Positions 42,001-49,381 of a DNA stretch of 64,000 nt are shown one piece after another. The stretch's first letter is position 1; every line of letters starts with the position of its first letter. The notes below the pieces were generated by a model. It was not told where the DNA came from, ran no database searches, and saw nothing but the letters and a program-made list of their open reading frames with translations. The stretch covers positions 62,001-126,000 of the forward strand of contig USJD01000001.1 in the NCBI GenBank assembly GCA_900554835.1, in the 5' to 3' direction. The position numbers and the translations under genes were made by a program. This DNA is from an uncultured Prevotella sp. (GTDB lineage Bacteria; Bacteroidota; Bacteroidia; Bacteroidales; Bacteroidaceae).

Positions 42001-43107
42001 CTCTCTTTAGAATTTGGTAATGATTTTCATTATGATGATATTGAAGAGAAGATCCTTGTTTCTGAAAAAACAGTATTTAATGGTTCAAATTATATTGATA
42101 CACAGGAAAAACTATTTGAAGAAGATAGAAATTTCGTTGTGGCTATTGATTATAAATTTGATGGTGCAAATACACATAATAATGTTTTAGCACAATGCTT
42201 TGCTAGTAATGGTATGAGCGGATTTAGGCTTTGGTATAATAGTGGAATTAAAATTGGTTGGGGAACTTCTGGCACAACTCCTGCTAATGTTAATAATAGA
42301 GAAATGATTGTCCTAAGACATGTTAAGGGCGAAACTGGATTACATGTATACATGTCTAATTTAGGAGCAGACACTTCTAGTTATATTAATTTAGAGGGTA
42401 CTCGTTCTCCTATTAATGAAGCCACTTTGGTCTTTGGTTGTAGTAAGGCTGATGATGGTGCATATGAACATTATGCAACTGGTTCGGTTTATTGGAGTAA
42501 ACTATGGTATGTTGATTTAGGTGACGAGGCATGTAAAAAGTTGGTTGCATGGACTCATGAGAAGATAGATTTTGAGATGTGCGGATTTAAGCGTTATTAT
42601 TTAAGTAATAATTCTTCAAGTCGTTGCTCTATGTCTTTCTTAGCATCCAATCTTTTGTCTAATAAAATACCAATAGCTTCGGGAGCAGATAATACTGGTG
42701 GATGGGCAGCGGCACATTTAAATACTTATCTTAATGATAGATTGTATGCAGCCGTTCCTACTCAATGGAAGCAATTGCTGAAACAAGTAAAAATTAGTTC
42801 TTCTATTGGTAATAAGTCAAAAGAACTTTCATCTTCGGATTGTTATTTTGCTATTCCAGCCGCAATTGAAGTTGACTCCACCATGACCAGTGAACCATAT
42901 TGCTATGAAGGTTCCGCTATTAGTTATTTCACAACAAATTCTACTAGAATCTGTAAAGATACGGATGGACTAATTACACAATATGGGCTTCGTTCTCCTG
43001 CTATTGATTATACCATGTATTATTATTATGTTAATAATAACGGTGGATTATCGGGCTATGGGCAAGCTAATGAAGCAACAGGTGTCAGACTGTTAATTTC
43101 TATATAA
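36037..43107 (+). CDS. giant tail/host-contact protein with CotH-like centre (2356 aa)
   Basis: N-terminus (40-190) is BppU-like (NLTQEKNSQYIPFEIPRYYD), then a coiled coil with SEQLKDYAKKDEL repeats to about 390, a Gly linker (GGSGGGG), Ig-like domains (450-730) and a LamG-like part. About 1270-1480 resembles CotH kinase: DNRAKN at 1320-1325 and DYDND at 1369-1373. Further on are leucine-rich repeats, two InlB-type B-repeats (VTFKNDNG, AGWD), another LamG-like domain and a C-terminal DUF6273-like tip (GLRSPAID...GVRLLI). Probably the adhesion device. Confidence 0.7.
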   Translation: MALSFEESKKQALKQAAAPMLMSVSNEVIIDSDNNWKKPENASNYEYYNNEYHDDDLSTVDGNKKITLSTNQINLTQEKNSQYIPFEIPRYYDGFDLSKTALSIYWVNESGSGSVSVPVDVYYNESKIRFAWLVDNDVTARAGKIKFEIQASGTNSKGYEYLWKTKSNDGISVIQALEIKSFIEPDDTWQETFIAKVSAQADRAEVASNKAEAAAVAAEKAASDLQDGIADEVKTAIGDNYYTKSEVDGKLENVQVDLTGYATETYVDEKVAAVDVSEQLKDYAKKDELFSKDYNDLTNKPIIPAKVSELENDKGYLTEHQSLDNYATKEDVQAEIAKVDVSDQLKDYAKQSDVTNLSSKVNAIEQTVNTDKESITAIGTKVASLEDTIGKINTDPGKTYNATYGTVGEDNNIYTLWEIENEGEDNEVRTAKSQFKIVGGSGGGGTSSTLKIEYVTKSPLIVTTNDKALIKYNFSGKDSSGDEVTEGTAVWKIGNQIIATGIAVSGENTFDATDYISLGTQKLLLTITDSAGSLVTKTWTVQKIDVRLESSFNDKLTYNIGPVSFDYTPYGAISKDIHFKLDGTELTKVTTASSGIPMAYSIPVQTHGAHLLEAYIIAEINNATVESNHIFKDIMWYNPESEDAVIGCVQTTLTVKQYDTENIVYTVYDPKTETPTVTLAIDGNIVSTLQLDSNTQTWQYKPTDIGSHVLTITCRDTVKTINVTVEKLDINVEPITAGLQFDFNPVGRSNNDANRLWSYSENADIKMTVSDNFDWENGGYQIDENGDQYFGIKAGTTATISYNLFSDDARKNGKEFKLIFKTDNVAKSDATFLTCQSGDTAQIGLQMNVHEAYIKSSAKSLYVPYSEGDIIEWEFNIAKDTDIPIVMSYEDGTPCRPMSYTSDYSFTQESPAPIIIGSADCDVMIYRMKAYNTSLSSSAILSNFIADARTATEMIDRYKRNQIYDENNLLTPESVAEACPNMRVIKIEAPYFTNNKKDFVKNTSVECIYKNGDAILDNWKFTNMYHSGQGTTSNEYGASGRNIDIIGGFDGAHQVTSKVELDPTYITELTLGDGTKVTDGTGKVSLTRNSIPNSWFNIKVNVASSEMVNNAYLQKRYNDYIPYSTPATRRDPRIKNDMEFVNCVVFIKESDPDVTTHREFQDTDWHYYALGNIGDSKKTDVSRAYDPDDMNEFCIEVSDNTLPNSTFQTGVKNSDGSMKYPITKAEWVAGNEAYDSLYNNWDGSFEFRYDCCGDSKDGESISTDEAKEQIRANNRQIWRDFYEFVITSSDDEFVSNLKNWFISESALYWYLFTTRYTMIDNRAKNTFWHWAKHYISTSEAETLGNKAAYYIIDNDAAAINNGYRFDLWDYDNDTALGINNSGELTMTYGKEDTDYRTEGDPSSGYIFNAADSVFFCRIRDLMKSQLRTLYASCESKNCWSSTSLINQFDEKQNEWPEELWRIDYVRKYERPYRSGNTRFLEQMMNGKKKYQRRQFERDQEIYMATKFVGNTAASDQIMFRCNTPVSAVVKPDYTLHLTPFSDMYLSVMFGNSSVTQVRAKAGQQYNIPCPYTTMDDTAVLIYAASRIQSMGDVSACYIHDNDFSKAEKLKELIIGNTTEGYSNTFLTNLVIGNNRLLEKLDVRNTPSLVSSLDLSKCGNLQELYATGSGLTGVLFANGGKIQTALLPSTLTSINMRNLKYLSTIAFAGYDQITTMIVENCNTIDCVDLLEKASKTNRVRLIGVDWELESTDLLTRLYNMRGIDKNGYNTDQSIVTGKVHVPVMREKLLAQYNEVWPDLELTYNTLVQQFTVTFKNDNGDILDVQYVDKGSKAVDPITRAENPIATPTKASTVSTDYTFAGWDSDFVEAFSNQVITATYTGALREYTVKYASKGTVLQETQAKYGSMVLYTGDDPKYTAEESAYKYYLFTRWDKSGYVDGDKTINAVYDSCEYTDGYFDGKDLSTLRPVEIYAMMQLGKENTYITEKDSLSLEFGNDFHYDDIEEKILVSEKTVFNGSNYIDTQEKLFEEDRNFVVAIDYKFDGANTHNNVLAQCFASNGMSGFRLWYNSGIKIGWGTSGTTPANVNNREMIVLRHVKGETGLHVYMSNLGADTSSYINLEGTRSPINEATLVFGCSKADDGAYEHYATGSVYWSKLWYVDLGDEACKKLVAWTHEKIDFEMCGFKRYYLSNNSSSRCSMSFLASNLLSNKIPIASGADNTGGWAAAHLNTYLNDRLYAAVPTQWKQLLKQVKISSSIGNKSKELSSSDCYFAIPAAIEVDSTMTSEPYCYEGSAISYFTTNSTRICKDTDGLITQYGLRSPAIDYTMYYYYVNNNGGLSGYGQANEATGVRLLISI

Positions 43108-43123
43108 AGGAAGGTGGTCTTTA

Positions 43124-43438
43124 ATGTATTATAAGGTTTTAAAAAATAATAAAGTCATTGATGTTTTAGATCACCTGACTTTTGTAAAATATCAGGAAAA
43201 ACATCAAGTAATGGTTATTTGCAGTAATGCAGATGCACAGGCAATTATATCTTCTGATGGAGATTATATTTGGCATGTTCCGGGTTTGTATGATATTCCT
43301 GTTGAGGGATATGATACTGTAAACTTAGAAGAAATTGATGTATATGAATATAATCAATTAAAGATACTAAATTTAAAAACTCCAGAAGAGATTATTGATG
43401 CATATACTAAGTCATTAATTGACGGAGGTGTGCTATGA
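43124..43438 (+). CDS. small tail-associated protein (104 aa)
   Basis: MYYKVLKNNKVIDVLDHLTF, then AQAIISSDGDYIWHVPGLYD; a small beta domain seen with baseplate genes. AAGGAAGGTGG precedes the ATG. Its stop overlaps the XkdX-like gene (ATGA). Confidence 0.5.
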   Translation: MYYKVLKNNKVIDVLDHLTFVKYQEKHQVMVICSNADAQAIISSDGDYIWHVPGLYDIPVEGYDTVNLEEIDVYEYNQLKILNLKTPEEIIDAYTKSLIDGGVL

Positions 43439-43578
43439 CACAATTTGTAGAAAGCCTATTTAGGTTGTATAGGAATAAACAAGTTAAAAAGGAAAAATTA
43501 GATGAATTACTTTCATCTAAGAAAATAACTCGGCAGGAATATGATTATATTATTTCTGCCGAGCAGATTAAGCAATAA
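43435..43578 (+). CDS. XkdX-like short tail protein (47 aa)
   Basis: MTQFVESLFRLYRNKQVKKE and LLSSKKITRQEYDYIISAEQ; size, helix and the K-I-T-x-x-x-Y pattern resemble XkdX-family proteins of Gram-positive tail modules. A perfect CTCGGCAG...CTGCCGAG inverted repeat (43529-43563) lies in its 3' part and could act as an RNA hairpin. Confidence 0.5.
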   Translation: MTQFVESLFRLYRNKQVKKEKLDELLSSKKITRQEYDYIISAEQIKQ

Positions 43579-43592
43579 GGAGGTGCAATAAG

Positions 43593-44237
43593 ATGTATAC
43601 TATTTTGCTGAATGAAACAAATGAATTGATCACTTCGGTGAAAGAGCGTATTATGCAACGTAGTAAATTGGTGGACAACTTACATTTTCTCGTTGACCCA
43701 ATATATAAAGAGCATGATATGTCTGAGTTTACGGCTACAATGGAATATCTTTTGCCTGTAAGTAAAGAGCTTCATACGGAGCAACTTACTTTATCTGATG
43801 AATTATACAAAGAAAAACTTGAGTATAAATTACCTTTTGATACTACCCTTACAAAAGAGGCTGGTAAAATTGAAGTCCAATTAACTTTTACAAAAATTGA
43901 GATGGACGAAGAAGGTAAAGCCACTCAGTATGTCCGAAAAACTAGCCCAGCAAGCATTACTATTGTACCTATTAGTGCGTGGAGTGATATTGTTGCTGAC
44001 AGTGCATTGGGTATTATCGACCAGAGATTAATTCAAACTGAGGCTATGATAAATGCTTTAAATGATTTAAGTCAAGAAATTTATGACAATAAAGCAGATA
44101 ACATAGTCTTTAATACTAATAAGATTCAATTAGTGGCTAATGGCAAACCAATTGGAGATCCAGTCTCTTTAGATGAGGCGCATGATCAGCTTATTGATGA
44201 TAGCGCGGATGGCAATATTAAAGTTGTAGAATTTTAA
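43593..44237 (+). CDS. baseplate upper-protein-like protein (214 aa)
   Basis: Residues 1-130 are a beta domain (DMSEFTATMEYLLPVSKELH, then YKEKLEYKLPFDTTLTKEAG and VRKTSPASITI) found in baseplate or fibre-support proteins; the rest is helical. Strong AAGGAGG. Probably links fibres to the tail tip. Confidence 0.55.
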   Translation: MYTILLNETNELITSVKERIMQRSKLVDNLHFLVDPIYKEHDMSEFTATMEYLLPVSKELHTEQLTLSDELYKEKLEYKLPFDTTLTKEAGKIEVQLTFTKIEMDEEGKATQYVRKTSPASITIVPISAWSDIVADSALGIIDQRLIQTEAMINALNDLSQEIYDNKADNIVFNTNKIQLVANGKPIGDPVSLDEAHDQLIDDSADGNIKVVEF

Positions 44238-44275
44238 AATGAATAAAATAATAATTTAAGGAAGGAGGGGGATTG

Positions 44276-45274
44276 ATGGCAAAATATTCTAAGATTGGTT
44301 ATGGTAATTATTCGGATATTGATAGTGCCATAGCAAAGGGTTTACTTGATGGGAAAGACCTTGTTATTACAAAAGATACCTCAGAATTGGTTTATATTAC
44401 AAATGATAAGACAAAACAAGTCCTTCAGACAAGATTGAAAAGATTTGAGTCTGAAGATGCGGCATTGGCTGAATTAATTTCTTCTCCAGATACATATGAC
44501 GGACAGCCTGTGGCTATTAGAAATGATACGGGTTGCTATCAATTATATTTGGTTTTAACTGATGACAACGGCGAATTTATTGTTAGCCCTGTTTTTGATG
44601 CATCAGGCACTCATGTCGCATGCGACAATAAGAGCCTTGTTACCAATAGTAATGGTATAATGAGCATCGCTGGTATTGAAGAGGCCGCAGTGGGTTCTTT
44701 ACTGACAAAACAAGCAGATGGCTCTGTTGAATGGGTTGAAAAGGAAATAGGAACCACATCTCCTCTTTTTATTAATATTCAAAAATTTTATAATCGTCCA
44801 CAGGCTAATTTTGCATATGCAATAGATGCCGCTGATTTTAATAGGGTCGCATCTGAAGATGAAAAGGCTATTGTTATTGTTACAAATCATGAGAGTTCAG
44901 ATGAACACTGGGTTTATATTTGTGACGGAACTGTTAATGCTGTATTTGGGGATAGGTCAGATCCTGAGAATTATGCTGTAACTTTTAAATCTGTAGTTAA
45001 TATTAGCAACGGGGCAAGCGAGTCTACAGATATTTCATTAGGTCTTACTAATGCGACGAGCGGTAAAATCGCAAAAATTAAAACTGTGGATGAAAATGGA
45101 GCTCCTACGGAATGGGAAGCTGTTGATATGCCAACAGGTATTGTACAAAGTTCAACAGAAGAAAATAAAATAAAAATTAATGAGGATAACACTATGGAAG
45201 TGAATTCTCTTAATGTTAATAAAATAGTACAAGACGAAAAAGAAGATCTAATTGTTTTTGGTGGAAATGCTTAA
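44276..45274 (+). CDS. fibre-type structural protein (332 aa)
   Basis: MAKYSKIGYGNYSDIDSAIA and a C-terminus ending EDLIVFGGNA. The same ending (LVINGGNA) closes the 46569 gene, and IVFNCG ends 47902, suggesting a shared C-terminal docking tag. ATG chosen after AAGGAGGGGG; TTG at 44273 is too close. First of five tandem fibre genes. Confidence 0.6.
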   Translation: MAKYSKIGYGNYSDIDSAIAKGLLDGKDLVITKDTSELVYITNDKTKQVLQTRLKRFESEDAALAELISSPDTYDGQPVAIRNDTGCYQLYLVLTDDNGEFIVSPVFDASGTHVACDNKSLVTNSNGIMSIAGIEEAAVGSLLTKQADGSVEWVEKEIGTTSPLFINIQKFYNRPQANFAYAIDAADFNRVASEDEKAIVIVTNHESSDEHWVYICDGTVNAVFGDRSDPENYAVTFKSVVNISNGASESTDISLGLTNATSGKIAKIKTVDENGAPTEWEAVDMPTGIVQSSTEENKIKINEDNTMEVNSLNVNKIVQDEKEDLIVFGGNA

Positions 45275-45296
45275 TTTTTAAGGAGGGTTTTATTCA

Positions 45297-46550
45297 ATGG
45301 CAACTCTAAACACAAAAATTGTTATGCGCAATGACACCGCTGCAAATTGGACTGAGAAAAATTCAGTTCTGATGAAAGGTGAATTCGGTGTCGAAACCGA
45401 TACTAACAAGTTTAAGATTGGTGATGGAACAAAGGCATGGGCAGACCTACCTTATGCTGGTGCAGATGAATCTGTCATTAAATCTATTATTAATGAAAAT
45501 CGTGATACTTGCTCTTATGTTGATTTAACTGAGGGACAAGACGATACGGATGGTCTAGCTGCTCTTGCAAATCCCAAACAGGGTGATACTGCAATTGTGC
45601 GTAAGGCTATTGATGATACTCATAAGTCTTATACTGCTTATGTGTACAGTGGTACTGCTTGGTCTGCTATGGATGGCAACTATAATGCATCTAATGTTTA
45701 TCTTGATACAGATATTACTATGGCAGGTAATTACACTCAGGTTGGTAACTTAACGAAAACTCAGACTGGTACTGCTACTTTTGCTACTAAAGGCAAATCT
45801 GTAGCTGATGCTTTAACTGAGATTTTCTCTAAGCGTCTACAACCCGGTGCTCCTACGGCTCCTGCGGTAACTCTTACTTTTGGTCAGGCTAAAGCTTATG
45901 AAGTTGGTACTACTGTAAAGCCTACTTATTCTGCTTCTTTAAGTGCTGGTTCTTATACTTATGGCCCTGCTACCGGCATTACTGCGACTTCTTGGGAAGT
46001 TACTGATACTGCTGGTCATACTGCTACTACAGCAAGCGGTTCTTTTGATGATGTTGTTGTGGCTGACAATACTAATTATAAGATTACTGCAAAAGCTAAT
46101 TATGGCGAAGGTGCAATTGCTAAGGACAACTTAGGGGCTAACTCTGATCCTGTAGTGAAGATTGCCGCAGGCTCTGCAACTAAGGTATCTGGAGCAATTA
46201 CTGGTTATCGTAATAGCTTTTATGGTTCTGTGACTGAAAAAGCTGAAATTACTAGCACTATTATTCGTGGATTAACTAAATCCAACAAGGCACTTGCAAA
46301 TGGTAACGGCTTTACTATTACTATTCCTGCTGGTGCAGTTCGTGTAATTTTTGCTTACCCTGCTACTTTACGAGATGTTAGTTCTGTAAAGGACGTTAAT
46401 GGTCTAAATGCAGAGATAAAGAGCGCATTTACTCAGTCTACCGTCACTGTTGCTGGTGCTGGTGCAGATACGGGTATTGCATATAAAGTATATGTAACCG
46501 ACTTCGCTAATGCTGTTGAAGCGGCTAACTCTTATACTGTTACAATTTAA
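45297..46550 (+). CDS. fibre protein with Mtd_N-type start (417 aa)
   Basis: Residues 5-55 (IVMRNDTAANWTEKNSVLMK, then EFGVETDTNKFKIGDGTKAW and LPYAG) match the Mtd N-terminal/hyaluronidase-type module of tail fibres. Rest is beta-rich with Ala/Thr repeats. Codons are optimised. Probably a trimeric fibre or shaft protein. AAGGAGG is the ribosome site. Confidence 0.65.
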   Translation: MATLNTKIVMRNDTAANWTEKNSVLMKGEFGVETDTNKFKIGDGTKAWADLPYAGADESVIKSIINENRDTCSYVDLTEGQDDTDGLAALANPKQGDTAIVRKAIDDTHKSYTAYVYSGTAWSAMDGNYNASNVYLDTDITMAGNYTQVGNLTKTQTGTATFATKGKSVADALTEIFSKRLQPGAPTAPAVTLTFGQAKAYEVGTTVKPTYSASLSAGSYTYGPATGITATSWEVTDTAGHTATTASGSFDDVVVADNTNYKITAKANYGEGAIAKDNLGANSDPVVKIAAGSATKVSGAITGYRNSFYGSVTEKAEITSTIIRGLTKSNKALANGNGFTITIPAGAVRVIFAYPATLRDVSSVKDVNGLNAEIKSAFTQSTVTVAGAGADTGIAYKVYVTDFANAVEAANSYTVTI

Positions 46551-46568
46551 TGAAGGAGGAAATAAATT

Positions 46569-47870
46569 ATGGCTATGACTTTTGGTACACTTGATTTTGC
46601 TGTAGCTTTTAATCGTCAGACGGCATTTCCTCTGGATGCTAAAAGCTACTTTGAGAGTTTAGAACTTGCTCAGGCTGCTGCGGCAATCGCCCAAGAAGCT
46701 GGCAGTTCTGAAACTGTTTACTATTATGGCCAAACAATTGCTGTTGTTGAGGACAGCAAGGCTACTCTTTATGTTATTCAGCCTGATAAGACCTTGAAAG
46801 AGGTTGGTGGAAACATTGTTATTAATGAGAATGTTTTTGCTAAGGATGAAAATGGTGCTCTAAATCTACTCGGTTTTGCTAACGCCGTTGCTGGTGCGCA
46901 AGCCGTAAAGGGTGCAGATGGCAAGATTTCATGGGTTAAACCTGATGCTACAACTGTTGAGGGTCTACAAACTACTGTTGCCGCTCTACAAGAGGCTGTT
47001 GGTGATGAAACAAAAGGTCTTGTTAAGCAAGTTAATGATAACACTGCAGCTATTACTAAACTAAATGGTGATGATACTACTGAGGGTTCTGTTGCTTATC
47101 AGATTGCACAAATTGTTGCTGGTGCAGACACAAGCTATGATACTCTCAAAGAGATTGCTGATTGGATTAAGAGCCATGGTACTGATGCCACTGCAATGAA
47201 ATCTCAGATTGATACAAATAAGACTGACATTGCTTCACTAAAGGCACTTGTTGGTGATGAGGCTGTTGCGACTCAGATTTCCGAGGCTATTGATACAGCT
47301 CTAAAATCTGGAGAAGCTGATAAATATGCTCTTGCTGCTGACTTAGCATCTCTTTCTACTGAAGTTTCTGGCATTAAGACTCTTGTAGGTGAAACTTCTG
47401 TAGCAGATCAGATTGATGCGGCTCTAAAAGTTGATGGTGCTGAAAAATACGCACTAGCTTCTCATACTCATGAGATTGCTAATGTAAATGGCCTTCAGGG
47501 TATTCTTGATGGTAAGGCTGCATCTGCTGATGTTGAAGCTCTACAGAGTACTGTTGCTGATCTAGAAGCAAAGGCCCACGAGCATGCTAATAAGGCAGTT
47601 CTTGATGGTATTACTGAGGCAAAGATTACTGCATGGGATGCTGCACAGGCTAATACTATTGAGTCTATTAAGGCTGCTGGTGTTGCACTTGCAATTGGAG
47701 AAGATAAGTCTGTAAATATTCCTGCTGCAACTGCTGATGCACTTGGTCTAGCAAAAGGTGATGGTACTACTATTGAATCTGCTAATGGTGTATTTAGTGT
47801 TAAGGCTGTTTCTACTGATCTATTAACTCAGGGTCAGGAAGAGCTAGTTATTAATGGTGGCAATGCTTAA
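46569..47870 (+). CDS. fibre shaft protein with coiled repeats (433 aa)
   Basis: Ala-rich; repeated VAALQEAVGDETKGLVKQVN, IKTLVGETSVADQIDAALK and AEKYALASHTHEIANVNGL units give a trimeric coiled shaft. Ends ELVINGGNA. Codon use strongly optimised. Same tandem family as its neighbours. Confidence 0.6.
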   Translation: MAMTFGTLDFAVAFNRQTAFPLDAKSYFESLELAQAAAAIAQEAGSSETVYYYGQTIAVVEDSKATLYVIQPDKTLKEVGGNIVINENVFAKDENGALNLLGFANAVAGAQAVKGADGKISWVKPDATTVEGLQTTVAALQEAVGDETKGLVKQVNDNTAAITKLNGDDTTEGSVAYQIAQIVAGADTSYDTLKEIADWIKSHGTDATAMKSQIDTNKTDIASLKALVGDEAVATQISEAIDTALKSGEADKYALAADLASLSTEVSGIKTLVGETSVADQIDAALKVDGAEKYALASHTHEIANVNGLQGILDGKAASADVEALQSTVADLEAKAHEHANKAVLDGITEAKITAWDAAQANTIESIKAAGVALAIGEDKSVNIPAATADALGLAKGDGTTIESANGVFSVKAVSTDLLTQGQEELVINGGNA

Positions 47871-47901
47871 TAAATTAAAATAATTAAGGAGAATGATTAA
47901 T

Positions 47902-49317
47902 ATGGCTAAAGAATTTAATGCACGTCTAAGACTTAAATATGATAGTTATACAAACTGGACTACCAATGACCCTGTTTTACTTGAGGGTGAAGCTGCTGTA
48001 TGCGTAATTCCTGCTGATACCGGTGCTGTTCAGGGTGAGCCTGCCGTTCTTATTAAGATTGGTGATGGTACTAAAAAGTTTAGTCAACTTCCTTTTCTCA
48101 GTGGTAAGGCGGCTGATGTTTATGGTTGGGCTAAGGCTGCAACTAAACCTGAATATTCTGCAAGTGAGATTACTGGCCTAGCTGATTATATTAGTGGTAA
48201 GGTTAAAGATACTAATACTACGTATCAGATTGTTCAGGATAAGACTGATTCCTATAAGTTCCATCTACAGGCTAAAGAGATTGGTGGTAACTGGGCTGAT
48301 GTAGGCGATTTTACCGTTCCCAAAACAGATGTTTCTGGTTTAATGACCAAAGTTGTTGATGGTACTGCGAATCATTTTGTAATGCTTGATGATGATGGTA
48401 ACGCCGCAGATAGTGGTTATACCTTTGAAAATTTTGCATCAAAAGACCATCTCCATGAAATTGCTAGTGTTACTGGTCTTCAGACTGCTCTAGATGCTAA
48501 AGCTGCATCTACTGACCTAGCTACTCTAGGCAATAAGGTCGGTACTGTTCCCGAGGGTAAGACCGTTGTTCAGATGATTAAGGATGCTCAGGATGCTGCT
48601 ACTTATGATGACACAACTATTAAGGCTGATATTGCAGCGAATAAGAGTGCTATTGAGACCTTGAATGGTGATGCAACTAAGGAAGGTTCTGTTAAGAAGC
48701 AGGTTGCTGATGCAGTTGCTGGTATTGTTGCGGATGCTCCTGATGCTTACGACACTCTAAAGGAAATTTCTGATTGGATTAGTACTCACACTGATAGTGC
48801 TGCTACTATGAACTCTCAGATTACCGCTAATAAGAATGCCATTGATACACTTAATGGTACTGGTGCGGGATCTGTTTCAAAGGCAGTGTCTGATGCTCAG
48901 ACCACACTTCAGGCATCTATTGATGAGAAGGTATCCAAGGAGACTGGTAAGGGTCTTTCTACTAATGACTATACCACCGCTGAGAAGAATAAGCTAAAAG
49001 ATATTGCTGAGGGCGCACAGGTTAACGTTATTGAAGAGATTCAGGTTAATGGTGCTAAGGTTACTCCTTCTGGTAAGACAGTTAATATTAGCGTTCCTAC
49101 TGGTGCGTTATCCGCTAAGGATAAGGTTGCTAAGACTGATTTAGCAGATGCTCTAAAGGAAGAAATTGAGGGCAAGGTAAATACTTCGGCTTGCGGAGAT
49201 ATTATTTCTCATGATGCTGCTGACTTTGCTGCTGCAGTTCATACTCATGATATAAAGGATCTAACTCAGTCTGAGTATATTGTATTTAATTGCGGTTCAA
49301 GTTCTACTGTAATATAA
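47902..49317 (+). CDS. fibre protein with Mtd_N-type start and coiled shaft (471 aa)
   Basis: Residues 4-60 (ARLRLKYDSYTNWTTNDPVL, IKIGDGTKKFSQLPF) give the Mtd_N-like domain; the shaft contains GKGLSTNDYTTAEKNKLKDI, the same unit as in the 49382 gene. C-terminus ends SEYIVFNCGSSSTVI. ATG at 47902 fits AAGGAG better than ATG 47893. Confidence 0.6.
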   Translation: MAKEFNARLRLKYDSYTNWTTNDPVLLEGEAAVCVIPADTGAVQGEPAVLIKIGDGTKKFSQLPFLSGKAADVYGWAKAATKPEYSASEITGLADYISGKVKDTNTTYQIVQDKTDSYKFHLQAKEIGGNWADVGDFTVPKTDVSGLMTKVVDGTANHFVMLDDDGNAADSGYTFENFASKDHLHEIASVTGLQTALDAKAASTDLATLGNKVGTVPEGKTVVQMIKDAQDAATYDDTTIKADIAANKSAIETLNGDATKEGSVKKQVADAVAGIVADAPDAYDTLKEISDWISTHTDSAATMNSQITANKNAIDTLNGTGAGSVSKAVSDAQTTLQASIDEKVSKETGKGLSTNDYTTAEKNKLKDIAEGAQVNVIEEIQVNGAKVTPSGKTVNISVPTGALSAKDKVAKTDLADALKEEIEGKVNTSACGDIISHDAADFAAAVHTHDIKDLTQSEYIVFNCGSSSTVI

Positions 49318-49325
49318 GAAATTTG

Positions 49326-49362
49326 AAAGGGTCTGCCTCGTTATATAACGGGGTAGACCTTT
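49326..49362 (+). terminator. terminator-like hairpin between fibre genes
   Basis: AAAGG.TCTGCCTCG pairs with CGGGGTAGACCTTT (one bulge) around TTATATAA. It has a weak T-tail, so partial termination or mRNA protection is possible. Confidence 0.5.
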
Positions 49363-49381
49363 ATGTTAAGGAGGTTTTTCA

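Noticed and set aside
45565..46134. Leu-rich frames inside the fibre genes
   Set aside because: Out-of-phase readings of Ala/Thr/Val-rich repeats, without ribosome sites.
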